64,000 nt of DNA from Thermobifida alba (lineage in GTDB: Bacteria > Actinomycetota > Actinomycetes > Streptosporangiales > Streptosporangiaceae), in NCBI RefSeq assembly GCF_023208015.1, contig NZ_CP051627.1, forward strand, positions 2,108,001 to 2,172,000. Reading direction: 5' to 3'. A program made the translations under genes and the position numbers. A model generated the notes under the pieces. That model was not told the DNA's origin. It searched no databases and worked only from the letters and a program-made list of their open reading frames with translations. Below are positions 8,347 to 17,455 of this stretch, one piece after another. Numbering within the stretch: position 1 is the stretch's first letter; every line of letters begins with the position of its first letter.

Positions 8347-9717
8347 TCAGTCCCGTTCGGCCAGGACGCGGCGCAGTTCCGCCCAACCGCTCAGCTTGAC
8401 CCGCTCCCCGCGGGACAGCTGGGCGGCCAGGGCCGCCTCGGCGGCGTCGATGGCCAGCCAGTCGGCGTAGCCGCTGACCTTCACGCCCTTCTCCTTCAGC
8501 AGGTCCTCCAGGCTGGTCTGCGGGGCGCGGGAGGCGCGCAGCCGGGGGGCGTCGTCCAGCAGCGAGCGGACGGTGGCCGCGGCGTCGGACTTGTTGGTGC
8601 CGATCACCCCGGTGGCGCCCCGCTTGAGCCAGCCCGCCACGTACTCGCCGAGCAGCGGGGTGCGCTCCTCGTCGAGGATGCGGCCGTCCTCGTGCGGCAG
8701 GGTGCGCGTGACCTCGTCGAACGGCAGGTCGGGCAGGGGGGTGCTGGCGTAGCCGACCGAGCGCACCACCATGCCCGCCGGCAGGGTCTCGCGTCGGCCG
8801 GTGCCCACGAGCCGCCCCTCGGCGTCGAGCTCGGTGTGCTCCACCTCCAGGCCCTCGACCCGTTCCTCCCCCACCACGGCGACGGGTTTGCGCCAGAAGT
8901 GCAGCTCCACCCGGCGGCCCGTGCCACCGCCGGGGCGCTGCGCCCACTCGGTGAGGGTGCGCAGGTTGGTGCGGGCGGCGCGGGCCGCGGCCGCCACCTC
9001 CTCGCTGTTGGGGTCGATGTCGACGTCGCCGGGGTCCACCCTGACGTCGACCCCGTCCAACTGGCCGAGTTCCCGCAGTTCGTTGGCGGAGAACTTGGCG
9101 TGCAGGGGGCCGCGCCGGGCGACCACGTGCACACGGCGCACCCGGCTGGCCGCGAGCACCTGCAGGACGGGTTCGGGGATGTCGGTGTGGCGCAGTTCGT
9201 CGACGCTGCGGACCAGGATGCGCGCCACGTCGAGGGCGACGTTGCCCGCGCCGACGACGGCGACCTCCTCGGCGTCGAGCACGAACCGCGACACCTCCAG
9301 GTCGGGGTGGCCGCTGTACCAGTTGACGAAGTCGGTGGCCGCGACGCTGCCGGACAGTTCCTCGCCGGGAACGCCCATGCGGCGGTCCACGCTCGCCCCG
9401 GTCGCGTAGACCACCGCGTGGTAGGCGCGGGCCAGGTCGGCGCGGGTGAGGTCGGTGCCGTACTCCACACCGCCCAGGAAGCGGACGTCGGGGTGTTCGA
9501 GGACACGGGCCAGGGTGTGGGCCACCCGCTTGATGGAGGTGTGGTCGGGGGCGACGCCGTAGCGGACCAGTCCGTAGGGGGTCGGTAGGCGGTCCAGTAC
9601 GTCCACGGACACCGGCTCGCGGGACTGCCGGGTCAACGCCTCGGCGGTGTAGATTCCTGCGGGGCCGGAGCCGATCACGGCTACCCGCAATGGGTCGGGA
9701 GTGCTCATGCGCCCCAT
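8347..9717 (-). CDS. fprA: Ferredoxin-NADP+ reductase, FprA / adrenodoxin-reductase type
   Basis: 456 residues. The N-terminal FAD site VAVIGSGPAGIYTAEAL and the segment PYGLVRYGVAPDH are diagnostic of the adrenodoxin-reductase-like class. A second dinucleotide site, VAVVGAGNVALDVARIL in the middle, would bind NADP(H). The enzyme passes electrons between NADPH and ferredoxins, feeding cytochromes P450 or Fe-S proteins. Two starts are possible, ATG 9717 and ATG 9708 (MSTPDP...); neither has a clear ribosome-binding site and the shorter one better resembles relatives. The gene stands alone, with no ferredoxin gene beside it. Confidence 0.9.
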   Translation of the reverse strand: MGRMSTPDPLRVAVIGSGPAGIYTAEALTRQSREPVSVDVLDRLPTPYGLVRYGVAPDHTSIKRVAHTLARVLEHPDVRFLGGVEYGTDLTRADLARAYHAVVYATGASVDRRMGVPGEELSGSVAATDFVNWYSGHPDLEVSRFVLDAEEVAVVGAGNVALDVARILVRSVDELRHTDIPEPVLQVLAASRVRRVHVVARRGPLHAKFSANELRELGQLDGVDVRVDPGDVDIDPNSEEVAAAARAARTNLRTLTEWAQRPGGGTGRRVELHFWRKPVAVVGEERVEGLEVEHTELDAEGRLVGTGRRETLPAGMVVRSVGYASTPLPDLPFDEVTRTLPHEDGRILDEERTPLLGEYVAGWLKRGATGVIGTNKSDAAATVRSLLDDAPRLRASRAPQTSLEDLLKEKGVKVSGYADWLAIDAAEAALAAQLSRGERVKLSGWAELRRVLAERD

Positions 9718-9821
9718 TGTGACGGATGCGACACCCGGTTTTCGATGTCAGGGAGGGTCCTGTGGCCCCTTGGCGGAGCACACGGTAACCGCGGGGCTTC
9801 CCTTGGCAGCACCGGGCCTGC

Positions 9822-10094
9822 TCAGTCCCGGGGCGCCCGGTCGACGCGGTCGAGGAACCCCTTCCAGAAGTCGTCCTCGGGGTCGACCACGGCCGGGTGG
9901 TCGGGACGGCCGCTCGCGTCGAGGCAGTCGAGGATGGTCGGAATCCGCAGCTCCTGCGGGTTGCGGGTGGCCAGGGCCCGGCGCAGCCGCTCCACCTCCG
10001 CGGGTGCGTGGCGGGAGTCGTCGGCCAGGTAGATCTCGGCGTAGTCGGCCCCTCGCCGGTAGGCGGAGTCGGGGCCCGCGGGGCGTTCGGCCAT
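9822..10094 (-). CDS. Small conserved-looking hypothetical protein
   Basis: 90 residues, charged and soluble, with no signal peptide, membrane helix or recognised motif. GGAGGA six bases before the ATG at 10094 is a strong ribosome-binding site and supports real coding. The middle, RRALATRNPQELRIPTILDCLD, looks helical. It lies downstream of dxs in the same direction, separated by the dxs terminator, so it is likely transcribed separately. Function unknown. Confidence 0.6.
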   Translation of the reverse strand: MAERPAGPDSAYRRGADYAEIYLADDSRHAPAEVERLRRALATRNPQELRIPTILDCLDASGRPDHPAVVDPEDDFWKGFLDRVDRAPRD

Positions 10095-10143
10095 CGTCGT
10101 CCTCCGGGTGTCCGGGGTGTCCTCCGTCCCCGTCCCCTACCCG

Positions 10144-10174
10144 CCGGGGGCGCGGTCAGTGACCGCGCCCCCGG
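10144..10174 (-). terminator. Palindromic terminator of dxs
   Basis: Perfect 15-bp arms (10144-10158 and 10160-10174, CCGGGGGCGCGGTCA and complement) around one base, 26 bp beyond the dxs stop codon. Confidence 0.8.
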
Positions 10175-10199
10175 TCGCCGCGGTGGCGTCCCGGCCGGG

Positions 10200-12116
10200 T
10201 CAGGACGCCGGCTCGTCCTCCAGGGAGTGTTCGGCGCGCCGGGCCACGATCTCGGTGAGCTTGCGCGCCAGCCCCTGGGCGTCCAGGCCCATCCCGGCGA
10301 GGATCCGGTCGCGTTTGGCGTGCTCCAGGAAGCGCTGTTCGATCCCGAAGGTGCGCACCGGCAGGTCGAGGTCGGCGTCGCGCAGGGCGCGGGCCACGGC
10401 GTCGCCCACCGCGCCGACCCGGCCGTTGTCCTCGACGACGGCGACCACACTGTGCCGGGCGGCCTCGGTCACCAGCGCCGGGTCCAGGGGCTTGACCCAG
10501 CGCGGGTCCACGACGGTGACGCCGATGCCCTGGTCGGCCAGCCGGTCGGCGACCTCGCAGCAGGTCTGGGCCATGGGTCCCACCGCGACCAGCAGCAGGT
10601 CCGGGGAGTCGGTGGCGGGGCGGCGCAGCACGTCCATGCCGCCGAGGCGGCCGACGGCGGGGATGGCGGGGGGCACCGCGCCCTTGGGGTAGCGCACCAC
10701 GGTGGGGCCGTCGTCCACGGCGACGGCCTCGCGCAGCAGTTCCCGCAGCCGCACCGCGTCGCGCGGCACCGCGATGCCCAGGTTGGGGACGACCTGCAGG
10801 ATGGACAGGTCCCACATGCCGTTGTGGCTGGCGCCGTCGTCGCCGGTGATCCCCGCGCGGTCCAGTGCGAAGGTGACGCCCTGGCGGTGCAGCGCCACGT
10901 CCATGAGGACCTGGTCGAAACAGCGGTTGAGGAAGGTGGCGTAGACCGCCACGACCGGGTGCAGGCCGCCCATGGCCAGGCCCGCCGCGCAGGTGGCGGC
11001 GTGCTGTTCGGCGATGCCCACGTCGAAGACGCGGTCGGGGTAGGCCTCGGCGAAGGCCGCCAGGCCGGTGGGGTGCAGCATGGCCGCGGTGATGGCCACG
11101 ACGTCCTCGCGTTCGGCGCCGATCCGCACCAGCTCGTCGCTGAACACCGAGGTCCACTTCAGCCCCGGTTTGGCCTGCTGGCGCCCGGTGGCCACGTCGA
11201 ACGCGCCGGGGGCGTGGAACTGGTCCTCGTCGTGGTTCTCCGCGGGCGCGTACCCCTTGCCCTTCTGGGTGAGCACGTGCACGATGACCGGTCCGCCGAA
11301 GTCGCGGGCGCGGCTCAGGGCCCGCTCCACCGCCGCGATGTCGTGCCCGTCGATGGGGCCGACGTACTTCAGCCCCAGGTCCTCGAACATGATCTGCGGC
11401 TGGATGGCGTCCTTGAGGCCCTTCTTGAACGCGTGCAGGGCGTCGTACAGCGGGGGACCGACGACGGGGGCGCGGTTGATCGCGTTCTTGGCGGTCGCCA
11501 GCATCTGCTCGTAGCCGCGGGTCATGCGCAGGTTGGCGAAGTGCTCGGCCAGGCCGCCGATGGTGGGCGAGTAGGAGCGGCCGTTGTCGTTGACGACGAT
11601 CACGACGCGGCGGTTCTTGCCCTCGGCGATGTTGTTGAGCGCCTCCCAGGCCATGCCGCCGGTCAGCGCGCCGTCGCCGACGAGGGCGACCACGGTGCGG
11701 TCGGTGATCCCGCGCAGTTCGTGGGCCCTGGCCAGGCCGTCGGCGTAGGACAGCGCCGTGGAGGCGTGCGAGTTCTCGATGAAGTCGTGCTCGGACTCGG
11801 CTCGCGACGGGTACCCGGACAGGCCGCCTTCCTGCCGCAGCTTGGAGAAGTCCTGCCGCCCGGTCAGGATCTTGTGCACGTACGCCTGGTGGCCGGTGTC
11901 GAACAGGATGGGATCGCGCGGTGAGTCGAACACGCGGTGCAGCGCGATGGTGAGCTCGACGACACCCAGGTTGGGGCCGAGGTGACCACCGGTTCGGGCG
12001 ACCTGGGAGATCAGGAACTCCCGGATCTCGGCAGCCAGTTGGGGGAGCTGCGCGTCGGGGAGTTTCTTCAGGTCGTCTGGGTTGTGCACCGAGTCGAGCA
12101 GCGTCACTCTCGTCAT
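10200..12116 (-). CDS. dxs: 1-deoxy-D-xylulose-5-phosphate synthase
   Basis: 638 residues, the full family length. Dxs condenses pyruvate and glyceraldehyde 3-phosphate with thiamine diphosphate, the first step of the MEP isoprenoid pathway. Visible features are the N-terminal [21 protein letters not shown], the ThDP/Mg site [18 protein letters not shown] (147-164), and the transketolase pyrimidine-domain segment [15 protein letters not shown]. The start chosen is ATG 12116, preceded by GAGGGG. The open frame runs 57 codons further upstream, but that part does not resemble the family. It ends at a strong terminator. Confidence 0.97.
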   Translation of the reverse strand: MTRVTLLDSVHNPDDLKKLPDAQLPQLAAEIREFLISQVARTGGHLGPNLGVVELTIALHRVFDSPRDPILFDTGHQAYVHKILTGRQDFSKLRQEGGLSGYPSRAESEHDFIENSHASTALSYADGLARAHELRGITDRTVVALVGDGALTGGMAWEALNNIAEGKNRRVVIVVNDNGRSYSPTIGGLAEHFANLRMTRGYEQMLATAKNAINRAPVVGPPLYDALHAFKKGLKDAIQPQIMFEDLGLKYVGPIDGHDIAAVERALSRARDFGGPVIVHVLTQKGKGYAPAENHDEDQFHAPGAFDVATGRQQAKPGLKWTSVFSDELVRIGAEREDVVAITAAMLHPTGLAAFAEAYPDRVFDVGIAEQHAATCAAGLAMGGLHPVVAVYATFLNRCFDQVLMDVALHRQGVTFALDRAGITGDDGASHNGMWDLSILQVVPNLGIAVPRDAVRLRELLREAVAVDDGPTVVRYPKGAVPPAIPAVGRLGGMDVLRRPATDSPDLLLVAVGPMAQTCCEVADRLADQGIGVTVVDPRWVKPLDPALVTEAARHSVVAVVEDNGRVGAVGDAVARALRDADLDLPVRTFGIEQRFLEHAKRDRILAGMGLDAQGLARKLTEIVARRAEHSLEDEPAS

Positions 12117-12290
12117 TCCCCTCGTATGCAGGACGTCAGGTCGGCCGTCGGACCACGGGCGTCTCCCGTGCGGGCGGAAAACGGACCGGTTCTGGAGGTC
12201 GACACGGCCGACACGGTGTCCGGCTCCCGACGGCTCGGTGGTGGGAACCGGACGAACCACGATCAACCGGCTCCACCATAGGCACACAGC

Positions 12291-12911
12291 TTATGCCGAT
12301 TCACTCCCCGGCGGGGTGGGGGCGGCAGTCCCCCGTGCGGCCCGGCCGATCCCGTGGGCCTCGCACATCCGGCGCAGTTCGGCCGCGATGCCCCGGGTGG
12401 TCCAGTGCGCGTTGAGGCCGCTGGGGTTGGGCAGCACCCACACCGGCACCCCCGCGACGGCGTCGCGGGGGTCCTGCGGACCGATCCGCGCGCGCGGCTT
12501 CGAGAACGCCTGCCGGTAGGCGGTGACGCCGAGCACGGCGAGGACGCGCGGCCGGTGGACGCGCAGTTTCGCGGCCAGTGCCCGCCCTCCCTCGCGCAGC
12601 TCCGCGCCGGTCAGCTCGTCGGCGCGCGCGGTGGCCCGGTCCACCAGGTTGGTGATGCCCAGGCCCAGGCCGGGCAGCAGGTGCTGCTCCTCGGGGGCCA
12701 GGAGGCGGGGGGTGAGGGCGGCGGCGTGCAGCGCGGGCCAGAACCGGTTGCCGGGACGGGCGAAGTGGTGCCCGCTCCAGGCGGAGTACAGCCCGGGGTT
12801 GATGCCGCAGAACAGCACGTCCAGGTCGGGGCCGAGCACGTCGGGGACGCCGGTTCCGTGCGCCGCGGCCAACTCCGCCGCGCTGGGGCGTCTGCGTCGC
12901 GGTCCGTCCAC
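12291..12911 (-). CDS. mug: G/U mismatch-specific DNA glycosylase (MUG/TDG family)
   Basis: 206 residues from the GTG at 12911, which has GAGGAGGAA about five bases upstream. The family's active-site motif is present as LDVLFCGINPGLYSAWSGHHFARPGNRFWPALH (read in parts: GINPG, then HHFARPGNRFW), and the C-terminal PNPSGLNAH motif that inserts into DNA is intact. MUG-type enzymes excise uracil or thymine opposite guanine in base-excision repair. It follows the TSUP permease gene closely on the same strand (30 bp), so the two may share a transcript. Confidence 0.93.
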   Translation of the reverse strand: MDGPRRRRPSAAELAAAHGTGVPDVLGPDLDVLFCGINPGLYSAWSGHHFARPGNRFWPALHAAALTPRLLAPEEQHLLPGLGLGITNLVDRATARADELTGAELREGGRALAAKLRVHRPRVLAVLGVTAYRQAFSKPRARIGPQDPRDAVAGVPVWVLPNPSGLNAHWTTRGIAAELRRMCEAHGIGRAARGTAAPTPPGSESA

Positions 12912-12940
12912 CGGCTTCCTCCTCGTCGTCCTCCGCCCGC

Positions 12941-13666
12941 TCAGAGCAGGGCCCGCAGGATCAGTGTGACCCCCGACACGGACACGACGGCCAGCAGGGC
13001 CGTCCGCAGGCGCGCCCCGTCCAGCACCCGCCGCAGCGGACGGGAGAGCAGGAACCCGGCCACCATGAACGGGAGCAGCGCGACGCCCGCCGCGACCTGG
13101 CGGAGCCCCAACTGGCCGCCCAGGGCCAGTGCGGCCAGCGAGAGCAGTACTCCCGCCAGGAAGTAGCAGCCCAGGGTGGCGCGCACCCGGGGCCCCTGCT
13201 CGTTCTGGTACACCAGCGCGACGGGCGGCCCGCCGATGGAGGTGGCCGTACCCATGACGCCGGAGATCACGCCGGCCGTGCCCAGGGTGGCGGGTGTGGG
13301 ACGCAGCCGGACCGCGGTGAGGCTGGCGGCCACCGCGAGCAGCACGCCCACCCCCACGGCCAGGCCGAGGGTCTCGGGCGCGGCCAGCGCCACCACCCAC
13401 ACCCCGGCCACCGTGCCGACCAGCCGGCCGGCCAGCGCCCAGGAGATGCCGCGCAGGTCGGCGTGGCGCCACTCGGCGCCGATGGTCAGCAGCGGCAGCA
13501 CCGCGGTGAGCACCAGCAGTGTGCCGGGCATCAGGGTGGGGTCCAGCATCGCGACGACCGGCGCCGCCACCAGCCCCAGTCCCAGCCCCACACTGCTCTG
13601 CACCGCGGCGCCCGCCAGGACCGCGGCCCCGGCCACGACGAGGAACACCAGATCGGACTCGGTCAC
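12941..13666 (-). CDS. TauE/SafE (TSUP)-family membrane permease
   Basis: 241 residues, almost all hydrophobic, predicted as about eight transmembrane helices in two similar halves. SSVGLGLGLVAAPVVAMLDP near the N-terminus and GVMGTATSIGGPPVALVYQNEQ in the second half are the paired signature segments of the TSUP family. Members export sulfite, sulfoacetate or related organic anions; the substrate is not evident. The GTG at 13666 has no clear ribosome-binding site, and no better start is seen in frame. Confidence 0.85.
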   Translation of the reverse strand: MTESDLVFLVVAGAAVLAGAAVQSSVGLGLGLVAAPVVAMLDPTLMPGTLLVLTAVLPLLTIGAEWRHADLRGISWALAGRLVGTVAGVWVVALAAPETLGLAVGVGVLLAVAASLTAVRLRPTPATLGTAGVISGVMGTATSIGGPPVALVYQNEQGPRVRATLGCYFLAGVLLSLAALALGGQLGLRQVAAGVALLPFMVAGFLLSRPLRRVLDGARLRTALLAVVSVSGVTLILRALL

Positions 13667-13680
13667 GTGAGGCGAGACTA

Positions 13681-13723
13681 GCCGTCCGCCCGCGCCCGGC
13701 GGGCACCGGGACGGGCGGACGGC
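13681..13723 (-). terminator. Terminator of the xylFGH operon
   Basis: Perfect 12-bp stem (13681-13692 and 13712-13723, GCCGTCCGCCCG and complement) about 115 bp past the xylH stop codon and just before the TSUP gene. Confidence 0.65.
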
Positions 13724-13836
13724 GCGGGGCGCTCGGAGGGGAGGGGGTCTCCGGGCCCCGCCGGGGGTGGCCGCGCGCCGCCTGGAGGAGCGGATCGGTC
13801 GACGGTGCGCGGCCGCGGCACGCCCGGGCCGTCTGT

Positions 13837-15090
13837 TCAGCCCCGGGCGTGGGTCTTCCTGCTGCGTCGGGAGACCGCGTCGAGGATGACGGCGACGAGC
13901 AGGACGACCGCGGTGATCATGAACCGCACTGAGGAGTCCATCTGCAGCAGGAACAGCCCCGAGGAGATCGCCCCCAGCACCAGGCCGCCCAGCAGGGCCG
14001 AGTAGGCGCTGCCGCGTCCGCCGAAGAGGCTGGTGCCGCCGATGACCGCGGCCGCGATGGCCATCATCAGCGCGTCGCCGCCGCCGGTGGACTGGTTCAC
14101 CGCGAAGCTGCGCGAGACGAACATGATGCCGCCGAGCCCGGACAGGGTGGAGGCCAGCGCGAACACCGAGATCCGGACCATGTCGACGTTGATGCCGGCG
14201 CGGCGGGCCGCCTCGGCGTTGCCGCCGACCGCGAAGACCATCCGGCCGTAGCGGGTCTTGCGCAGCACGAGGTCGAAGACGACGACGATCCCGACGAAGA
14301 TGAGGAACGCCAGCGGCACGCCCTTGTAGGAGTTGAGCACCCACACCCCGCCGAGCACCGGGACCGCCAGCAGCAGGGTGCGCGCGACGATCTCCGTGGG
14401 GGACTTGGCGGACAGCCCGGCGGCGGCGCGGCGGGACTCGCCGTAGAAGGTGAAGCCGGCGTAGAGGACGACCGCCGCGGCCGCGATGCCCCAGCCGATC
14501 GCGGGGACGAAGTAGGTCTGGGTGAGGTAGCCGATCGGTCCGTCGTAGGGCACGTTGATGGTGCCGTCGGCGCCGAGCAGGTAGAGCTGGGCGCCCTGCC
14601 AGCCGATGAGTCCGGCCAGGGTCACCACGAACGCGGGGACTCCGACCTTCGCGAAGATCGTGCCGTGGATGACGCCGATGAGCGCGGCGACCACGACCGC
14701 CGCCGCCATTGCGGCGACCTCGTTCCAGCCGTACTGGACCGCCAGGACCGTGGCGACCACGCCGCACACGCCCGCGACCGAGCCGACCGACAGGTCGATC
14801 TCGCCGAGCAGCAGGACCATGATGACCCCGGAGGACATCAGTCCGACGGCGACGATCTGCACGGTCAGGTTGGACAGGTTCTGCGGGGACAGGAACTTGT
14901 CGTTGAGCGACCAGAAGACGAGGGCGATGACGAAGAGCCCGACGATGACCGGCACCGGGCCGAGCTCACCGCCGCGCAGCCGCCTCAGCGCGCCGCTGAC
15001 CAGGCCGCGCGGGGTGCCGTCGTCCACGATGAGCCGGGGGTCCCGCGCGATCTGCGCCCCCTGGGCCGTACCGGTGGTCTGCTGAGCCAT
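13837..15090 (-). CDS. xylH: Sugar ABC transporter permease, XylH type
   Basis: 417 residues with about ten transmembrane helices. The segment GEIDLSVGSVAGVCGVV and the later GNAEAARRAGINVDMVRISVFALAS and GGTSLFGGRGSAYSALLGG are hallmarks of the RbsC/XylH permease family for monosaccharides. It would form the membrane channel for the XylF-bound sugar. Its ATG (15090) overlaps the xylG stop codon by one base and has GGAGGAAG upstream, so translation is coupled. The long central loop with two extra helices is typical of xylose-type rather than ribose-type permeases. Confidence 0.9.
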   Translation of the reverse strand: MAQQTTGTAQGAQIARDPRLIVDDGTPRGLVSGALRRLRGGELGPVPVIVGLFVIALVFWSLNDKFLSPQNLSNLTVQIVAVGLMSSGVIMVLLLGEIDLSVGSVAGVCGVVATVLAVQYGWNEVAAMAAAVVVAALIGVIHGTIFAKVGVPAFVVTLAGLIGWQGAQLYLLGADGTINVPYDGPIGYLTQTYFVPAIGWGIAAAAVVLYAGFTFYGESRRAAAGLSAKSPTEIVARTLLLAVPVLGGVWVLNSYKGVPLAFLIFVGIVVVFDLVLRKTRYGRMVFAVGGNAEAARRAGINVDMVRISVFALASTLSGLGGIMFVSRSFAVNQSTGGGDALMMAIAAAVIGGTSLFGGRGSAYSALLGGLVLGAISSGLFLLQMDSSVRFMITAVVLLVAVILDAVSRRSRKTHARG

Positions 15091-15875
15091 CACGCTTCCT
15101 CCGTTCCCGGCACCGCGGCACGGCCGGACCGTCGGGACACGGGGTTGTCGGCGGCCCCGGTGATGGCCGCCACGATCTCTTCGTAACCGGTGTCCTCGAT
15201 CCGGAAGTCGCCGGCGTTGCGGCCCAGGCGCAGGACCACGGCGCGGTCGGCGACGGCACGGACGTCGGCCATGTTGTGGCTGATGAGGATGACCCCGAGC
15301 CCCTGGTCCCGGAGCCGCTCGATGAGGTCGAGGACCTGGGCGGTCTGGGCCACGCCCAGCGCCGCGGTGGGCTCGTCCAGCATGACGACCTTGGGGTCGC
15401 CCAGCAGGGAGCGGGCGATCGCGATGATCTGGCGCTGGCCGCCGGACAGGGAGGCCACGGGGACGCGCAGGCTGGGGATGCGCACGGAGAGCGAGTCCAG
15501 CAGCTCCTGGGCGCGCCGCTCCATCTCCAGTTCGTCCATCACCCCGGCGACGGTGCGCTCGCTGCCGAGGAACAGGTTGGCCACGATGTCCAGGTTGTCG
15601 CAGAGAGCGAGGTCCTGGTAGATGGTGGCGATGCCGAGCTGCTGGGCGTCGCTGGGGCGGTTGACCTTGACGGGCCGTCCCTCCCACAGGATCACTCCGC
15701 TGTCGGCGGGATTGACTCCGGCGATGACCTTGACGAGAGTCGACTTCCCAGCGCCGTTGTCACCCAGCAGCGCCACGACCTCGCCCGGGTGGACGTGGAA
15801 GTGGACGTCGCTGAGCGCCTGCACCGCGCCGAACCTCTTGGAAATCCCGGACAGCTCCAGGATCGGTTGCGTCAT
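15090..15875 (-). CDS. xylG: Sugar ABC transporter ATP-binding protein, XylG type
   Basis: 261 residues with one nucleotide-binding domain: Walker A GDNGAGKST (38-46), signature LSGGQRQIIAIARSL, Walker B VVMLDEPTAALG and the switch histidine in ILISHNM. E. coli XylG and RbsA carry two fused domains; this single-domain form is common in actinobacterial xylose operons and would act as a homodimer. It lies between xylF and xylH, overlapping xylH by one base and separated from xylF by a hairpin. Confidence 0.92.
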   Translation of the reverse strand: MTQPILELSGISKRFGAVQALSDVHFHVHPGEVVALLGDNGAGKSTLVKVIAGVNPADSGVILWEGRPVKVNRPSDAQQLGIATIYQDLALCDNLDIVANLFLGSERTVAGVMDELEMERRAQELLDSLSVRIPSLRVPVASLSGGQRQIIAIARSLLGDPKVVMLDEPTAALGVAQTAQVLDLIERLRDQGLGVILISHNMADVRAVADRAVVLRLGRNAGDFRIEDTGYEEIVAAITGAADNPVSRRSGRAAVPGTEEA

Positions 15876-15960
15876 GACGTTTCCTCGCGGTTCCTCTGGT
15901 CGGGCGACCCGCTCGGGAGCGCGGAGCGGTCCCGGTCGGGTCTCCTGGGGGAGGCGGAGC

Positions 15961-16013
15961 GGGGCGGCGCCGGCTGTTCCCCGGGGGTGGGGGGCCGTGG
16001 CCGGCGCCGCCCC
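15961..16013 (-). terminator. Intra-operon hairpin between xylF and xylG
   Basis: Perfect 14-bp arms (15961-15974, GGGGCGGCGCCGGC, and 16000-16013) with a 25-nt loop, 60 bp past the xylF stop. Partial termination or mRNA protection here would give more binding protein than transporter, as often seen in binding-protein operons (inference). Confidence 0.6.
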
Positions 16014-16073
16014 GGCGGTCCGCGGCGCGCCGGGTGGGGCGTCGGCCGCGGGTCCCGCTTGGCCGGGGCCCGG

Positions 16074-17207
16074 TCAGGCCCCGGCTTCCTTGCACAGGTC
16101 GGTGTCGGCGTACTGGTCGGTGCAGATCTCCTCGACGGTGTAGAAACCGTCGGCGATGACCGTGTCCTCGATGTTGTCGATGGTCACCGCGACGGGGGTG
16201 AGCAGCACGGCGGGGACGGTGTTGCCCTCGCCGTCGGTGGCCTCGGTCAGCGGGTGCTCGGCGGTGCCCTCGTACTCCTCCCCGGTGGCGGCGGCGACGG
16301 CCATCGCGGCCGCCATCTCGGCCTCGGGGCGGATGGCCTTGTAGACCGTCATGTACTGGTCACCGGTGAGGATCCGCTGGATGGCGGCGAGTTCGGCGTC
16401 CTGACCGGTGATGGGCGGCAGCTCGTCCACACCCGCGCTCTTGAGGGCCGCGATGATGCCGGAGGCCAGGCCGTCGTTGGCGCTGTAGACGCCGCTGATG
16501 TTGTCGGCGCCGACGGCGGTGATGGCCTGCTCCATCTGCTGCTGGGCCTTGTCGGGCGACCAGTCGGGGGTGTCGTACTCGGCGCCGATCTCGACCTGGC
16601 CGTCGAGGACCTCGTGGGCGCCCTCCTTGAAGCTGGCGGCGTTGGGGTCGGTGGGAGAGCCGTTGATCATGACGATCTCCCCCTCGTCCGCGGTTCCGGC
16701 CTTCTCCATTCCCGCGATGAGCGCCTCGGCCTGGACCTGTCCGACGGTCTTGTTGTCGAAGGAGACGTAGTAGTCCACCCCGCCCTGGGCCAGCCGGTCG
16801 TAGGCGATGACCGGGACGCCCTGGGCGTGGGCCTGCTTGACGATGCCGCCCGCGGCCTCGGCGTCCACGGCGTCCAGGACCAGCACGGCGACCCCCTGGG
16901 TCAGCATGGCCTCGGCCTGGGACTGCTGCTTGGAGACGTCCTGGTCGGCGTTCTGGTAGGTGACCTCGCACTTGGGGCAGAGTTCGGCGATCGCCTCCTC
17001 GAAGTAGGGGCGGTCGAACTTCTCGTAGCGGGCGGTCTTGGCATCGGGCAGCAGCAGACCGATGGTGAAGCCCTCCTCGACGGAGGCGGCGGCCTGCTCG
17101 CCTCCACCGCCGGTGGTGGTTGCGGCGCCGCATCCGGCGGCGGCCAGCACCGCCAGGGCGGCGGCTCCCACCGCGACGCGGCGGATGAACCTGTTCCGAT
17201 TGCTCAT
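16074..17207 (-). CDS. xylF: Sugar-binding lipoprotein, XylF type
   Basis: 377 residues. Residues 1-28 are a lipoprotein signal ending LAVLAAAGC, followed by a Gly-rich linker and a periplasmic-binding-protein type-1 domain (starting FTIGLLLPDAKTARYEKFDRPYF). Segments such as LVLDAVDAEAAGGIVKQAHAQGVPVIAYDRL and the later ITGQDAELAAIQRILTGDQ match XylF-type D-xylose binders. The ATG at 17207 has GGAGG seven bases upstream; the longer open frame is ignored. It is the first gene of xylFGH, behind a cluster of palindromes next to a ROK regulator. Confidence 0.93.
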   Translation of the reverse strand: MSNRNRFIRRVAVGAAALAVLAAAGCGAATTTGGGGEQAAASVEEGFTIGLLLPDAKTARYEKFDRPYFEEAIAELCPKCEVTYQNADQDVSKQQSQAEAMLTQGVAVLVLDAVDAEAAGGIVKQAHAQGVPVIAYDRLAQGGVDYYVSFDNKTVGQVQAEALIAGMEKAGTADEGEIVMINGSPTDPNAASFKEGAHEVLDGQVEIGAEYDTPDWSPDKAQQQMEQAITAVGADNISGVYSANDGLASGIIAALKSAGVDELPPITGQDAELAAIQRILTGDQYMTVYKAIRPEAEMAAAMAVAAATGEEYEGTAEHPLTEATDGEGNTVPAVLLTPVAVTIDNIEDTVIADGFYTVEEICTDQYADTDLCKEAGA

Positions 17208-17321
17208 CGCTGTGACCTCCTCGGGGCCCACCGTTGTCGGGGGATCATGGCCCGGCCGTTGTGTGTCGCCGGTCACTCGGTGAACCGATGCCGTGAAGTC
17301 AAACCGCTGGAAACCTTGTGG

Positions 17322-17404
17322 TCAAGCCTTGAACACATAACTGAAATGTTACGAATCTTGGATTCACGCCTTGAATCCAAAGAAAACGCAGGTCAACGGG
17401 CTTG
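17322..17404 (-). promoter_or_regulatory. Cluster of three ROK-type operators before xylF
   Basis: Three palindromes lie between xylF and the ROK gene: TCAAGCCTTGA (17322-17332, five-bp arms around one base), TTGGATTCA/TGAATCCAA (17358-17380, nine-bp perfect arms, five-base spacer) and TCAACGGGCTTGA (17392-17404). All share the TCAA...TTGA core. A copy of the first type also precedes the ROK gene itself (18675-18685). The shared core and position make them likely binding sites of that regulator. Confidence 0.65.
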
Positions 17405-17455
17405 AGAACAGATGCCGTGGGCTGTGAAAAGCCGCGGGGGACTCTCACGATCGAT

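Noticed and set aside
8219-10450. 743-codon minus-strand frame across fprA and dxs
   Set aside because: Arg/Pro/Gly-rich translation in a frame shifted from two well-supported genes.
9897-11924. 675-codon plus-strand frame opposite dxs
   Set aside because: Antisense shadow of dxs.
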